The notes under the pieces are model-generated. The model ran no database searches, was not told the DNA's origin, and saw only the letters and a program-made list of their open reading frames with translations. From Patulibacter defluvii (GTDB lineage Bacteria; Actinomycetota; Thermoleophilia; Solirubrobacterales; Solirubrobacteraceae), in contig NZ_JAWZSQ010000005.1 of NCBI RefSeq assembly GCF_034096925.1, positions 1 to 64,000 on the forward strand: 64,000 nt of DNA. Direction: 5' to 3'. Position numbers and translations under genes: made by a program. Position 1 is the stretch's first letter; every line of letters starts with the position of its first letter. This document shows positions 19,201 through 26,517 of the stretch, in pieces.

Positions 19201-20286
19201 ATGCGCCGTCCGCCCACGCCCCGAACCGTGCTGTCCGTCTTCGGCGATCGCCAGACCGCCGCGCCGCCGCCCGCCGAGCCGACGCCGCGCGGCGCGGCCG
19301 CGGTCGACGCGGCGCTGACCGACTGCGCGGTCTACGAGAGCGGCAACCGCCAGGGCGGCAAGGTCCAGCTGGAGCAGGCGCTGCAGCGGGCCCGGGCCTG
19401 CGAAGACGGGTTCGTCTGGATCGGGCTCCACGACCCGGTTCCCGGCGCGGTCGAGCTGGTCGGCGAGTACTTCGACCTCCACCCGCTGGCGATCGAGGAC
19501 GCGATCCACGCCCACCAGCGGCCGAAGCTGGAGCGCCACGACCAGATGGTCTTCGTGGTCCTGAAGACCGCCCGCTACGTCGACGACGGCGAGCGGGTCG
19601 AGATCGGCGAGCTGATGGTCTTCGCCGGCCGCCGCTTCATCGTCACGATCCGCCACGGCGACGCGACCCCGCTCGGCCCGCTGCGGCGCGAGCTGGAGGC
19701 CAACCCGGAGCGGATGTCGGGCGGTCCCGGGGTCGTCTTCCACGCGATCATCGACAAGGTCGTCGACGACTACGCCGATGTGATCGACGGGCTCTCGAAC
19801 GACGTCGACGAGGTCGAGGAGACGGTCTTCTCCGGTCTCCGCGAGAACCCGACCGAGCGGATCTACCGGCTGAAGCGCGAGGTGATCGCGTTCAAGAAGG
19901 CGGTCACGCCGCTGGTGACGCCGATCACCCGCCTGGTCGAGGACGAGCAGCTGCCGGTGCCCGACCACGCGCGGCCCTACCTGCGCGACGTGCTCGACCA
20001 CCTGACCCGCGACGCCGAGGCGGTGACCGCGCTCGACGAGCTGCTGAGCGGGATCCTGCAGGCGAACCTGGCCCAGCTCTCGGTCCGCCAGAACGACGAC
20101 ACCCGCAAGATCTCGGCCTGGGTGGCGATCGTCGCGGTGCCGACGATGGTCTTCGGGCTCTACGGCATGAACTTCACCCACATGCCGGAGCTGAAATGGA
20201 CGCTCGGCTACCCCGCGGTGATCGTGGTCACGGTGCTGATCTGCGCGCTGCTCTTCCGCCGCCTGCGCCGGGCGGGCTGGCTGTGA
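19201..20286 (+). CDS. corA: CorA-family magnesium/cobalt transporter
   Basis: A 361-residue divalent-cation channel. A long cytoplasmic alpha/beta domain (about 35-290) with LHPLAIEDAIHAHQRPKLE and FSGLRENPTERIYRLKRE is followed by two membrane helices at the C-terminus. The selectivity motif YGMNF sits at the end of the first helix, and MPELKW forms the short periplasmic loop. CorA pentamers conduct Mg2+ into the cell. The first 35 residues are Pro/Ala-rich, and a GTG at 19228 is an alternative start. A TAGGCT box lies at 19159-19164. Coupled by GTGA overlap to a phosphoesterase gene. Confidence 0.93.
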   Translation: MRRPPTPRTVLSVFGDRQTAAPPPAEPTPRGAAAVDAALTDCAVYESGNRQGGKVQLEQALQRARACEDGFVWIGLHDPVPGAVELVGEYFDLHPLAIEDAIHAHQRPKLERHDQMVFVVLKTARYVDDGERVEIGELMVFAGRRFIVTIRHGDATPLGPLRRELEANPERMSGGPGVVFHAIIDKVVDDYADVIDGLSNDVDEVEETVFSGLRENPTERIYRLKREVIAFKKAVTPLVTPITRLVEDEQLPVPDHARPYLRDVLDHLTRDAEAVTALDELLSGILQANLAQLSVRQNDDTRKISAWVAIVAVPTMVFGLYGMNFTHMPELKWTLGYPAVIVVTVLICALLFRRLRRAGWL

Positions 20287-20972
20287 GCGCGGTCGAGCGG
20301 GCCGTCGTCCGGGTGACGGTGGTCAGCGACCAGCACGGGCACCTGCCGGAGATCGAGCCCTGCGACCTGCTGCTGCTCGGCGGCGACCTCTGCCCGACCG
20401 ACAGCCACGAGATCGAGCACCAGCGCGACTGGCTGCTAGGCCCCTTCCGCGCTTGGCTGGAGCAGCTGCCGGCCGAGCGGGTGGTGGCGATCGCCGGCAA
20501 CCACGACTTCGTCCTCCAGTCACCGCTGGCCGCCGACCTCGCCGGGCTGCCGTGGACCTACCTGGAGGACGAGACCGCCGACGTGCTCGGGCTGCGGATC
20601 CACGGCAGCCCCTGGCAGCCGTGGTTCGGCGGCTGGGCGTTCAACGCGCCGCGCGGGGCCGAGGCGGGGGAGGCGTTCCTGGCCGAGCGCTACGCGCTGG
20701 TGCCCGACGACGTCGACGTGCTGCTGGTCCACGGCCCGCCGCGCGGCTACGGCGACCGGACCGCCAGCGGCGTCGACGCCGGCTCGACCGCGCTGCTGAC
20801 GACCATCGAGCGGACCCGGCCGCGGCTCTGCGCCTTCGGCCACATCCACGAGGGCGCCGGCCGCTGGTGGCATGGCCCCAGCGAGCTGGTCAACGCGACC
20901 CTCGTCGACCTGAGCTACGCCCCCGTCCACGCCCCGACGGTGGTCGAGCTGGCGGTGCCGGAGCGTCGGTGA
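20283..20972 (+). CDS. Calcineurin-like metallophosphoesterase
   Basis: A 229-residue cytoplasmic protein with all phosphoesterase motifs: SDQHGH (about 15-20, with Gln replacing the common Thr/Leu), GGDL, AGNHD, HGPP and FGHIHEG. The layout is that of small UPF0046/Rv-type phosphoesterases that act on phosphodiesters. The start is GTG at 20283, overlapping the corA stop (GTGA). Its TGA lies inside a palindrome that forms a terminator. The substrate is unknown. Confidence 0.9.
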   Translation: MSAVERAVVRVTVVSDQHGHLPEIEPCDLLLLGGDLCPTDSHEIEHQRDWLLGPFRAWLEQLPAERVVAIAGNHDFVLQSPLAADLAGLPWTYLEDETADVLGLRIHGSPWQPWFGGWAFNAPRGAEAGEAFLAERYALVPDDVDVLLVHGPPRGYGDRTASGVDAGSTALLTTIERTRPRLCAFGHIHEGAGRWWHGPSELVNATLVDLSYAPVHAPTVVELAVPERR

Positions 20973-20991
20973 CGCCGGCGTCACGAATTTT
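20969..20991 (+). terminator. Intrinsic terminator overlapping the stop codon of the phosphoesterase gene
   Basis: The 16-bp perfect palindrome GTGACGCCGGCGTCAC (20969-20984) is followed by GAATTTT. It is one of the few T-runs behind a GC stem in the window. It ends the corA-phosphoesterase operon; the stop codon TGA (20970-20972) is part of the stem. Confidence 0.6.
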
Positions 20992-20992
20992 C

Positions 20993-21009
20993 CTACGGTG
21001 CCGTAGACT
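20993..21009 (+). promoter_or_regulatory. Palindrome CTACGGTGCCGTAG and TAGACT -10 box
   Basis: Six-base arms CTACGG and CCGTAG (20993-21006) overlap a TAGACT box (21004-21009) that lies 8 bases before the ATG at 21018. A repressor bound here would cover the promoter of the SRPBCC gene. No regulator is identified. Confidence 0.45.
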
Positions 21010-21017
21010 CGCCGCCC

Positions 21018-21494
21018 ATGCCGGCCCATCCGCTCCGTCACGTCGACGATCAGTTCCTCCGCGACGCCCCCCTGGTGGTCGCCGCCAGCGTCGACCTCGC
21101 CGCCACCCCGGCCCAGGTCTGGGAGGCGCTCGGCAGCGACCGGATGTGGTCGTGGCTGCCGGTGATCGACCGCCTGGAGTGGCTGTCGCCGCGGCCCCAC
21201 GGTCCGGGGTCGGTCCGCCGCCTGCGGCTGGGCAAGGCGGTCACGGTCGACGAGCAGTTCTACCGCTGGGACGTCGAGCAGCGGGCGACCTTCCGGGTCA
21301 CCAGCCAGAGCCGGCCGGTGCTCGACGCGCTGGTCGAGGACTTCCTGCTCGAGCCGACCGGCAAGGGCACCAAGCTGACCTGGACGATGGCGGTCGCGCC
21401 ACGCCGCGGCCAGCGGCTGCCGCTCGGCCTGCTGGCCCCGCTGCTGCGACCGGGCAACGGCTTCGCGCTCGCCGGAATCAAGAAGATCCTCTAG
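21018..21494 (+). CDS. SRPBCC-family (START/polyketide-cyclase fold) protein
   Basis: A 158-residue protein. The pattern VVAASVDLAATPAQVWEALGS followed by beta strands and a final amphipathic helix is that of the SRPBCC ligand-binding fold, which makes a hydrophobic cavity for lipids or small aromatic molecules. There is no export signal. WSWLPVIDRLEWLSPRPHGPGS fits the polyketide cyclase/dehydrase subgroup. It has its own promoter and a strong terminator behind it, so it is monocistronic. The biological role is not known. Confidence 0.82.
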   Translation: MPAHPLRHVDDQFLRDAPLVVAASVDLAATPAQVWEALGSDRMWSWLPVIDRLEWLSPRPHGPGSVRRLRLGKAVTVDEQFYRWDVEQRATFRVTSQSRPVLDALVEDFLLEPTGKGTKLTWTMAVAPRRGQRLPLGLLAPLLRPGNGFALAGIKKIL

Positions 21495-21559
21495 CCCGGC
21501 CTCGCTCGCGTGGCGGATCGCCCCCGCGCGCCGGGGGGCAGCCGCCACGCGAGGCCGGG
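21495..21559 (+). terminator. Very long GC hairpin after the SRPBCC gene
   Basis: The right arm CCGCCACGCGAGGCCGGG (21542-21559) pairs with 21495-21516 over 18 pairs with a 4-base bulge. An inner stem of GCCCCC with GGGGGC closes the loop. It starts directly after the TAG stop. There is no T-run, so it would be a GC-type terminator or an mRNA-stabilising structure. It ends just before the -10 of the next gene. Confidence 0.6.
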
Positions 21560-21583
21560 TGGGGCAGCGGGTAGGCTGGCGCC

Positions 21584-22219
21584 GTGCCCCCTGCGCCGCC
21601 GCTCGACCGCGCCCTGATCCAGCAGTGGATCGCCAAGTGGCGCTGGTACCGACGGAGCACGCGGCCGTGGAACCGCGCGCGGCTGCAGGTCGAGCTGGCC
21701 CGGCGACAGGCGTTCGCCCGCGGGGTCGTCCACGGCGACGCGCTGGCGATGCTCCGCGACGGGCGGCTGGAGATCGGCCCGCAGGCCTTCCTCGAGCCCG
21801 GCGTCTGGCTGACCGCGGGGCCGAAGGGGCGGATCCGGATCGGCGGCGGCAGCTTCCTCAACCTCGGCGTGATGGTGGCGGCCGAGCAGCTGGTCGAGAT
21901 CGGCGAGCACTGCATGGCGGCCAACGGCTGCCTGATCACCGACGGCAACCACCGCTTCGACGACCCTGAGACGCCGGTCCCGTGGCAGGGCTTCACCAGC
22001 AAGGGCCCGACGATCATCGGCGACAACGTCTGGCTGGGGGCGAACGTCGTGGTCACCAGCGGGGTGACGATCGGCCGCCGCAGCGTGATCGGCTCGAACT
22101 CGGTGGTGACCGGCGACATCCCGCCGTTCTCGATCGCCGCCGGCGCGCCGGCGCGGGTGCTGAAGACGATCGAGTACCCGGCCCGCCGCGACGCCGACGC
22201 TCCGGCGGACGCCGCGTGA
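21584..22219 (+). CDS. Acyltransferase of the left-handed beta-helix (hexapeptide) family
   Basis: A 211-residue protein: helical N-terminus, then irregular hexapeptide repeats from about residue 60 (LEIGPQAFLEPGVWL, IRIGGGSFLNLGVMV, TIIGDNVWLGANVVV, IGRRSVIGSNSVVT). The typical close of a maltose/galactoside-acetyltransferase-type domain, AAGAPARVLKTI, follows. His in DGNHRF is a probable catalytic residue. Such enzymes acetylate sugars or related acceptors, often in envelope polysaccharide synthesis. GTG start 6 bases after TAGGCT (21572-21577). The small membrane-protein gene behind it overlaps by 4 bp. Confidence 0.88.
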   Translation: MPPAPPLDRALIQQWIAKWRWYRRSTRPWNRARLQVELARRQAFARGVVHGDALAMLRDGRLEIGPQAFLEPGVWLTAGPKGRIRIGGGSFLNLGVMVAAEQLVEIGEHCMAANGCLITDGNHRFDDPETPVPWQGFTSKGPTIIGDNVWLGANVVVTSGVTIGRRSVIGSNSVVTGDIPPFSIAAGAPARVLKTIEYPARRDADAPADAA

Positions 22220-22380
22220 GCCCGCTCGCGACCGGCCTCATCGCGGCGGCCGGACTGCTGCTGGTCGTCGCGGTGCTCTTCTCGGAGTCGCTGGTCGTGG
22301 CCGGCGTCGGGCTGGTGGTGGCGCTGGTGCTGCTGGGCGTGCCGCAGCGGCTGACCGCCCGCTTCCGGCGCGAGCGCTGA
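22216..22380 (+). CDS. Small two-helix membrane protein, unknown
   Basis: A 54-residue protein with two hydrophobic segments (about 5-20 and 24-41) and a basic tail, RLTARFRRER. GTG start overlaps the stop of the acyltransferase gene (GTGA), indicating coupled translation and arguing that this short frame is real. It could be a membrane partner of the acyltransferase; nothing else is visible. Confidence 0.6.
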   Translation: MSPLATGLIAAAGLLLVVAVLFSESLVVAGVGLVVALVLLGVPQRLTARFRRER

Positions 22381-22400
22381 GCGGGCGGTCGCGCGGAAGC

Positions 22401-22424
22401 GGGTCGGGGTCGGGGTCGGGGTCG
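22401..22424 (+). repeat. 6-bp tandem repeat GGGTCG, G-quadruplex-like
   Basis: Four copies of GGGTCG give G-runs of 3-4 separated by TC, the pattern of an intramolecular G-quadruplex on the plus strand. It lies in the 48-base gap between two convergent genes and may act in termination. Confidence 0.6.
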
Positions 22425-22428
22425 GACG

Positions 22429-23427
22429 CTAGCCGCCGAACCGCGAGCGGAGCGCGGCGACGCTGTTGACGTACTGCTTCGTGTCGTCGTACATGCCGCG
22501 TCCGCGGACCGAGGCCAGGCCCTGGTAGTAGCCGGCCGCGGCCAGGTTCTGGTCGCCGCCGGTCTGGCGCAGCAGGTGCTTCAGGTAGAGCGTGCCGGCG
22601 CGGACGTTGTCGGTCGCCGAGGTCGGGTCGAGCGGGCGGCTGGCCAGGTTGCTGCCGATCCACTGCCAGGTGCCGGGCATCACCTGCATCACGCCGCGGG
22701 CGCCGACGCTGGAGATCGCGGCGTTGTTGAAGCCGCTCTCCTGCCAGGCGATCGCCCGTGCCAGCGCCGGCGGGACGCCGTTCTCGCTGGCGATCGCGCC
22801 GATCTGGGCGGCGTCGACGCGGCCGGGGGTGGCGACCAGCTTCGACGTCGTGGTCGCCGGCTGCGCGGCGGTGGTGGTGCCGGCGGTCGGCGTGGTCGCG
22901 GCGGCGGTGGTCGCGGTCGTGGTCGCCGCGGCGGGGCCGCTCGATCCGCCGGCGGGCAGGTAGAGGCGGGCGCCGGCCGGCAGCAGCGCGGCGGCGTTGA
23001 GGCCGTTGGCCGCGGCCAGGCGGGTGACGCTGACGCCCTGGCGGGCCGCGATCGCGCTCAGCGTGTCGCCGGCCTGGACCACGTAGCCGCCGGCGGGGGC
23101 GCCGGAGCCGGCCGCGGGGGCGCTGGCCGTGGCGGTGGTCGTCGTGGTCGCGGTGGCGGTCGTGGGAGCGGCGGCGGGCGCGCCGGCCGGTGCGGCGCCG
23201 CGCGGCGGGATCGACAGCACCTGGCCGGTCTGCACGGACGCGCCGGCGGAGAGGCCGTTGGCGGCGGCCAGCTGGGCCGGTGACATGCCGTTGGCGGCGG
23301 CGATCGACCACAGCGACTCGCCGGCGGCGACCTGATGGACGGGGGTGGCGTGGGCAGCGGGAACGGCCGCGCTCGCGAAGGCGAGCACGCCGCAGACGAC
23401 CGCCGCCCGACGACGGATCGCGTGCAT
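22429..23427 (-). CDS. Secreted LysM-lytic transglycosylase (cell-wall hydrolase)
   Basis: A 332-residue exported protein: signal peptide to about residue 27 (AAHA), LysM domain 1 (VAAGESLWSIAAANGMSPAQL), Thr/Ala linker, LysM domain 2 (VQAGDTLSAIAARQGVSV), a second Thr-rich linker, and a C-terminal SLT/goose-lysozyme-type domain (about 205-332). AIAWQESGFNN supplies the catalytic Glu, and ARGVMQVMPGTW is the family's second motif. It should bind peptidoglycan through LysM and cleave glycan strands with formation of anhydromuramic ends. ATG at 23427 with GAGGAGG eleven bases upstream. A strong inverted repeat lies further upstream (23499-23533). Confidence 0.93.
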   Translation of the reverse strand: MHAIRRRAAVVCGVLAFASAAVPAAHATPVHQVAAGESLWSIAAANGMSPAQLAAANGLSAGASVQTGQVLSIPPRGAAPAGAPAAAPTTATATTTTTATASAPAAGSGAPAGGYVVQAGDTLSAIAARQGVSVTRLAAANGLNAAALLPAGARLYLPAGGSSGPAAATTTATTAAATTPTAGTTTAAQPATTTSKLVATPGRVDAAQIGAIASENGVPPALARAIAWQESGFNNAAISSVGARGVMQVMPGTWQWIGSNLASRPLDPTSATDNVRAGTLYLKHLLRQTGGDQNLAAAGYYQGLASVRGRGMYDDTKQYVNSVAALRSRFGG

Positions 23428-23498
23428 GCGGACGCGAGCCTCCTCGGGTGGGGGGGTGACGGGGGCAGCACCCGTTGTCGCGCATCGCGCACGCCGAT

Positions 23499-23533
23499 CG
23501 CAAGTTCCGCACGCCCTCGCAACGGAACTTGCG
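23499..23533. promoter_or_regulatory. 11-bp inverted repeat upstream of the LysM/transglycosylase gene
   Basis: CGCAAGTTCCG (23499-23509) and CGGAACTTGCG (23523-23533) are perfect complements with a 13-base spacer, 72 bases before the start codon. It may be an operator, or a hairpin in the leader. It is less GC-rich than its surroundings, which suggests selection. It does not fit the c-di-AMP riboswitch consensus as I remember it. Confidence 0.55.
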
Positions 23534-23569
23534 TACGCCGCAACCCGGTGCTGAGCCGGCGGCGGCCGC

Positions 23570-24178
23570 TCAGGCGGGCGGCAGGCCGAGCGCCGCCCGG
23601 GCCGCCGCCCGCGCGTAGCCGCCGGCGCGCGGGTCGCCGTGCAGCTGGACCGCCTGGTTCAGCCCCGGCCCGAGCGCCTGGAGGACGAAGACCGCCTGGT
23701 CGGGGTCGAGCCCGGCGGGCAGCTCGCCGTCGGCCTGGGCCTGGACGACGTTGCGCCGCAGCAGCCGCCCCCAGCGGCCGATCGCGTCGGCGACCGCCTC
23801 CCGCACCGGGCCGGGGCGGCCGTCGTACTCGCAGGCGGCGGCGGTCAGGAAGCAGCCGCCGGGCAGCGGGCAGCGCTCCAGGTAGGCGAACCACGCCTCG
23901 AGCGCGTCGAGCAGCGCCGCCCGTCCCGGCGGCCGGTCGCGGACGACGCCGGCCACCTGCTCGGTGAAGACGGCGACCGCGGCCTCGACCGCCTCCAGCT
24001 GCAGCTGCTCCTTGTTCGCGAAGTGGCCGGCGACCCCGGCCTTGCTCATCCCCAGGTCGCGGGCCAACCCGCCGAGGCTCAGCTTCTCCAGCCCCGCGAC
24101 CGAGGCGACCGCGGCCGCGTGGCGGACGATCTCGCGGTGGGTGTCGCGGGTCTCGGCGACCGACCGGCGGGGGCTCAC
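23570..24178 (-). CDS. TetR-family transcriptional regulator
   Basis: A 202-residue regulator with helix-turn-helix LSLGGLARDLGMSKAGVAGHF (about residues 33-53) and a TetR_C_6-like C-terminal domain with CPLPGGCFLTAAACEYD, typical of the YxaF/LmrA group. GTG start at 24178, 7 bases after a TAAGGT box, so its own message may be leaderless. It is divergent from the MBL-fold hydrolase gene with two palindromes between them (24193-24206 and 24219-24230). It probably represses the hydrolase gene and itself. Confidence 0.92.
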   Translation of the reverse strand: MSPRRSVAETRDTHREIVRHAAAVASVAGLEKLSLGGLARDLGMSKAGVAGHFANKEQLQLEAVEAAVAVFTEQVAGVVRDRPPGRAALLDALEAWFAYLERCPLPGGCFLTAAACEYDGRPGPVREAVADAIGRWGRLLRRNVVQAQADGELPAGLDPDQAVFVLQALGPGLNQAVQLHGDPRAGGYARAAARAALGLPPA

Positions 24179-24192
24179 CGCTCCGACCTTAG

Positions 24193-24206
24193 CGAACGAC
24201 CGTTCG
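24193..24206. promoter_or_regulatory. Palindrome CGAACGACCGTTCG (operator or SOS-like box)
   Basis: It has the same CGAAC-N4-GTTCG frame as the box before uvrA. It sits directly upstream of the -10 (24191-24186) of the TetR gene. Either it is the TetR site, or LexA also touches this promoter; sequence alone cannot decide. Confidence 0.5.
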
Positions 24207-24217
24207 GGTATTGCATA

Positions 24218-24231
24218 CGTACGATCGTACG
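24218..24231. promoter_or_regulatory. Operator palindrome CGTACGATCGTACG
   Basis: A perfect 14-bp palindrome containing the same GTACGATCGTAC found before the SMR/tetR operon at 11153. It lies between the divergent TetR and MBL-hydrolase genes, about 50 bases before the hydrolase start. Confidence 0.6.
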
Positions 24232-24276
24232 CTAAAGTCGCGGCCGCACCGCCACCACCGACACGAGGAGCACGCG

Positions 24277-25080
24277 ATGCGCATCCGCCGCCTGGGCTGG
24301 GCCGGGGTCGAGATCGAGCAGCAGGGCACGACGGTCGTGATCGACCTGCTGCGCAACGGCGAGACGATGCGGGCGTTCGTCGGCGACGTCGCCGGGCCGC
24401 TGCCGGCGCCGTCCGCCGAGGGCGCGGTCGCCGCGGCGCTCGTCACCCACCTCCACAGCGACCACGCCGACCCGCCCGCGATCGCCGAGGCGCTCGCGCC
24501 CGACGGGATCGTCCTGCGGCCACCGGCGTCGACCGGCGGCGGGCTCGAGGCCGCCGGGCTGGCGCTCGCCGAGCAGGGGCTGGCCGAGCTCGACCGGGTC
24601 GAGGTGCTGGAGCCGTGGCAGACCCGCCAGGTCGGGCCGTTCGCGATCACCGCGGTGCCGGCGGTCGACGGCTTCGGCGATCCCCAGAGCGGCTGGCACG
24701 TGGCCGCCGGCGGCGCGTCGCTGGTCCACTTCGGCGACACCCTCTTCCACGGCTGGTGGTGGCCGCTGGCGCAGCGGCTCGGCGCCCCCGACGTCGCGCT
24801 GCTGCCGATCAACGGGGCCACCATCTCGCTGCCGCACCGCCAGCCGCCGAGCGAGCGGCCGGCGGTGATGACCCCCGAGGACGCCGTCTCCGCGGCCCGG
24901 ATCCTGGGGGCGGGGACGCTGGTGCCGATCCACTACGACGCGATCCAGTCGCCGCCGACCTACGTCCAGGTCGACGATCCGGTCGGACGGCTGCGGCGGG
25001 CGGCCGAGCAGGCCGGAGTCGCGCTGCGGGTGCTCGAGCCCGGCGAGGAGCTGGAGCCGGCGGCCGCCGCGGCCGCCTGA
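24277..25080 (+). CDS. MBL-fold metallo-hydrolase (UlaG/lactonase-like)
   Basis: A 267-residue metallo-beta-lactamase-fold protein. The metal motif is THLHSDHAD (about residues 66-74), followed by GDTLFHG and PIHYDAI as the later metal ligands. The overall order matches UlaG-like and L-ascorbate-6-phosphate lactonase-like hydrolases. ATG at 24277 with GAGGAG six bases upstream. Divergent from, and probably repressed by, the TetR gene at 23570. The natural substrate is unknown. Confidence 0.9.
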   Translation: MRIRRLGWAGVEIEQQGTTVVIDLLRNGETMRAFVGDVAGPLPAPSAEGAVAAALVTHLHSDHADPPAIAEALAPDGIVLRPPASTGGGLEAAGLALAEQGLAELDRVEVLEPWQTRQVGPFAITAVPAVDGFGDPQSGWHVAAGGASLVHFGDTLFHGWWWPLAQRLGAPDVALLPINGATISLPHRQPPSERPAVMTPEDAVSAARILGAGTLVPIHYDAIQSPPTYVQVDDPVGRLRRAAEQAGVALRVLEPGEELEPAAAAAA

Positions 25081-25134
25081 ACCGGGCCGGGCCGACCGGA
25101 CGCCGCGGCGCGCGGCCGGCCCGTTCCCGCGGCC

Positions 25135-26064
25135 CTAGGCCGTCGGCTCGGCGATGTCGTGGTCGCCGTGCCCGTGCAGCTGGGCCAGCGACGACTGGAA
25201 GCGCTGGAACTCGTCCGGCGCGACCGCGTAGGTGTGCTCGCGAGCGGGGAACTCGCCGTCGCGGACCTCGCCGGCGAACTGGTGGATCGCGGCGACCATC
25301 GCCTGGTGCAGGTGGGCGTACTGCTTGACGAACTTCGCCGTCCGCCCCTCCAGCAGCCCGAGCAGGTCGTGCCAGACCAGCACCTGGCCGTCGGTCGAGG
25401 CGCCGGCGCCGATCCCGATCACCGGGATCTCCAGCAGCGGCATCAGCTCCTCGGCGACCGCGGCCGGGATCGCCTCCAGCACCAGCGCGCAACAGCCGGC
25501 GTCCTGGAGCGCCAGCGCGTCGGCGACCATCTTCGTCGCCTGGGCCGCGCTCTTGCCCTGGGCGCGGAGGCCGCCGAGCGCGTTGGCGGTCTGCGGCGTC
25601 AGGCCGAGGTGACCGACGACCGGGATCCCGGCGTTGACGATCGCCCGCGCGCGGTCGACCATCACGCCGCCGCCCTCGAGCTTGACGGCCTGGGCGCCGG
25701 CGTCCTTGACGAACCGCTGGGCGGTCTTGATCGCCTCGTGGTCGGAGGCCTCGTAGGACCCGAACGGCAGGTCGGAGACCATGAACGAGGCGCGCAGGCC
25801 GCGGCGGACGGCGCGGCTCAGCATCAGCATCTCGTCGACCGTGGCGGGGACGGTCGAGTCGAGGCCGAGGACGGTGGTGGCGGCGCTGTCGCCGACCAGC
25901 ACCATGTCGACCCCGGCCGCCTCGACGACGGTCGCGGAGGGGTAGTCGTAGGCGGTGACCATGACGATCTTCTCGCCGTGGTGCTTCTTCTCGAGCAGCG
26001 ACGTGACGGTCACCGGCGCCCGGTCGGGCGCGTTGATCTCGAGGGAACGCGGGCTGGCGGACAT
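25135..26064 (-). CDS. panB: 3-methyl-2-oxobutanoate hydroxymethyltransferase (ketopantoate hydroxymethyltransferase)
   Basis: A 309-residue TIM-barrel enzyme, the first step of pantothenate synthesis: transfer of a hydroxymethyl group from methylene-tetrahydrofolate to 2-oxoisovalerate. Family motifs are visible: VMVTAYDYPSA, VGDS, DLPFGSYE, VKLEGG, GHLGLTPQ and VIGIGAG. The C-terminus is about 30 residues longer than in the E. coli enzyme. Last gene of the DUF2520-panC-panD-panB operon, 35 bases behind panD. Confidence 0.97.
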   Translation of the reverse strand: MSASPRSLEINAPDRAPVTVTSLLEKKHHGEKIVMVTAYDYPSATVVEAAGVDMVLVGDSAATTVLGLDSTVPATVDEMLMLSRAVRRGLRASFMVSDLPFGSYEASDHEAIKTAQRFVKDAGAQAVKLEGGGVMVDRARAIVNAGIPVVGHLGLTPQTANALGGLRAQGKSAAQATKMVADALALQDAGCCALVLEAIPAAVAEELMPLLEIPVIGIGAGASTDGQVLVWHDLLGLLEGRTAKFVKQYAHLHQAMVAAIHQFAGEVRDGEFPAREHTYAVAPDEFQRFQSSLAQLHGHGDHDIAEPTA

Positions 26065-26099
26065 GCTGGTTGCTCCGGGGAGAGGGAGACGGGGATGCC

Positions 26100-26510
26100 T
26101 CAGGCGGCCGGGGTCGGCCGCGAGGTCTCGGTGAGCAGGGTGGCGACGGCGGCGTCGACGTCGATGATCCGGTTGCTGCCGTGCTCGACGTGGACGACGA
26201 CCGGCTCGTACTCGGCGAGCTCGGCGCGGTCGTACTGGGCGTAGCTGATGACGATGATCGTGTCGCCGCGGTGGACGAGGCGGGCGGCGGCGCCGTTGAC
26301 CTTGACCTCGCCCGAGCCGCGCTCGCCCTCGATCGTGTAGGTCTCGAACCGCTGGCCGTTGTCGACGTCGACGACGGCGACCTGCTCGTGGGGCAGGATG
26401 TCGGCCGCTTCGAGCAGATCGGGGTCGATCGTGATCGAGCCGACGTAGTGGAGGTCGCAGTCGGTGACCGTCGCGCGGTGGATCTTCGACTTGAGCATCG
26501 TGCGCTGCAT
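26100..26510 (-). CDS. panD: Aspartate 1-decarboxylase
   Basis: A 136-residue pyruvoyl enzyme that makes beta-alanine from aspartate. The proenzyme cleaves itself between Gly24 and Ser25 (HYVGSITID), turning Ser25 into the pyruvoyl group. MLKSKIHRATVT at the start and VNGAAARL and GDTIIVISYAQY later are the family blocks. It lies 7 bases behind panC and 35 before panB and supplies the beta-alanine that PanC joins to pantoate. Confidence 0.97.
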   Translation of the reverse strand: MQRTMLKSKIHRATVTDCDLHYVGSITIDPDLLEAADILPHEQVAVVDVDNGQRFETYTIEGERGSGEVKVNGAAARLVHRGDTIIVISYAQYDRAELAEYEPVVVHVEHGSNRIIDVDAAVATLLTETSRPTPAA

Positions 26511-26517
26511 CGGGGAT

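Noticed and set aside
23428..23569. c-di-AMP (ydaO-type) riboswitch before the LysM/transglycosylase gene
   Set aside because: Actinobacterial wall-hydrolase genes often have one, so I looked for it. The conserved blocks of the ydaO consensus are not recognisable, and only a simple inverted repeat is present.
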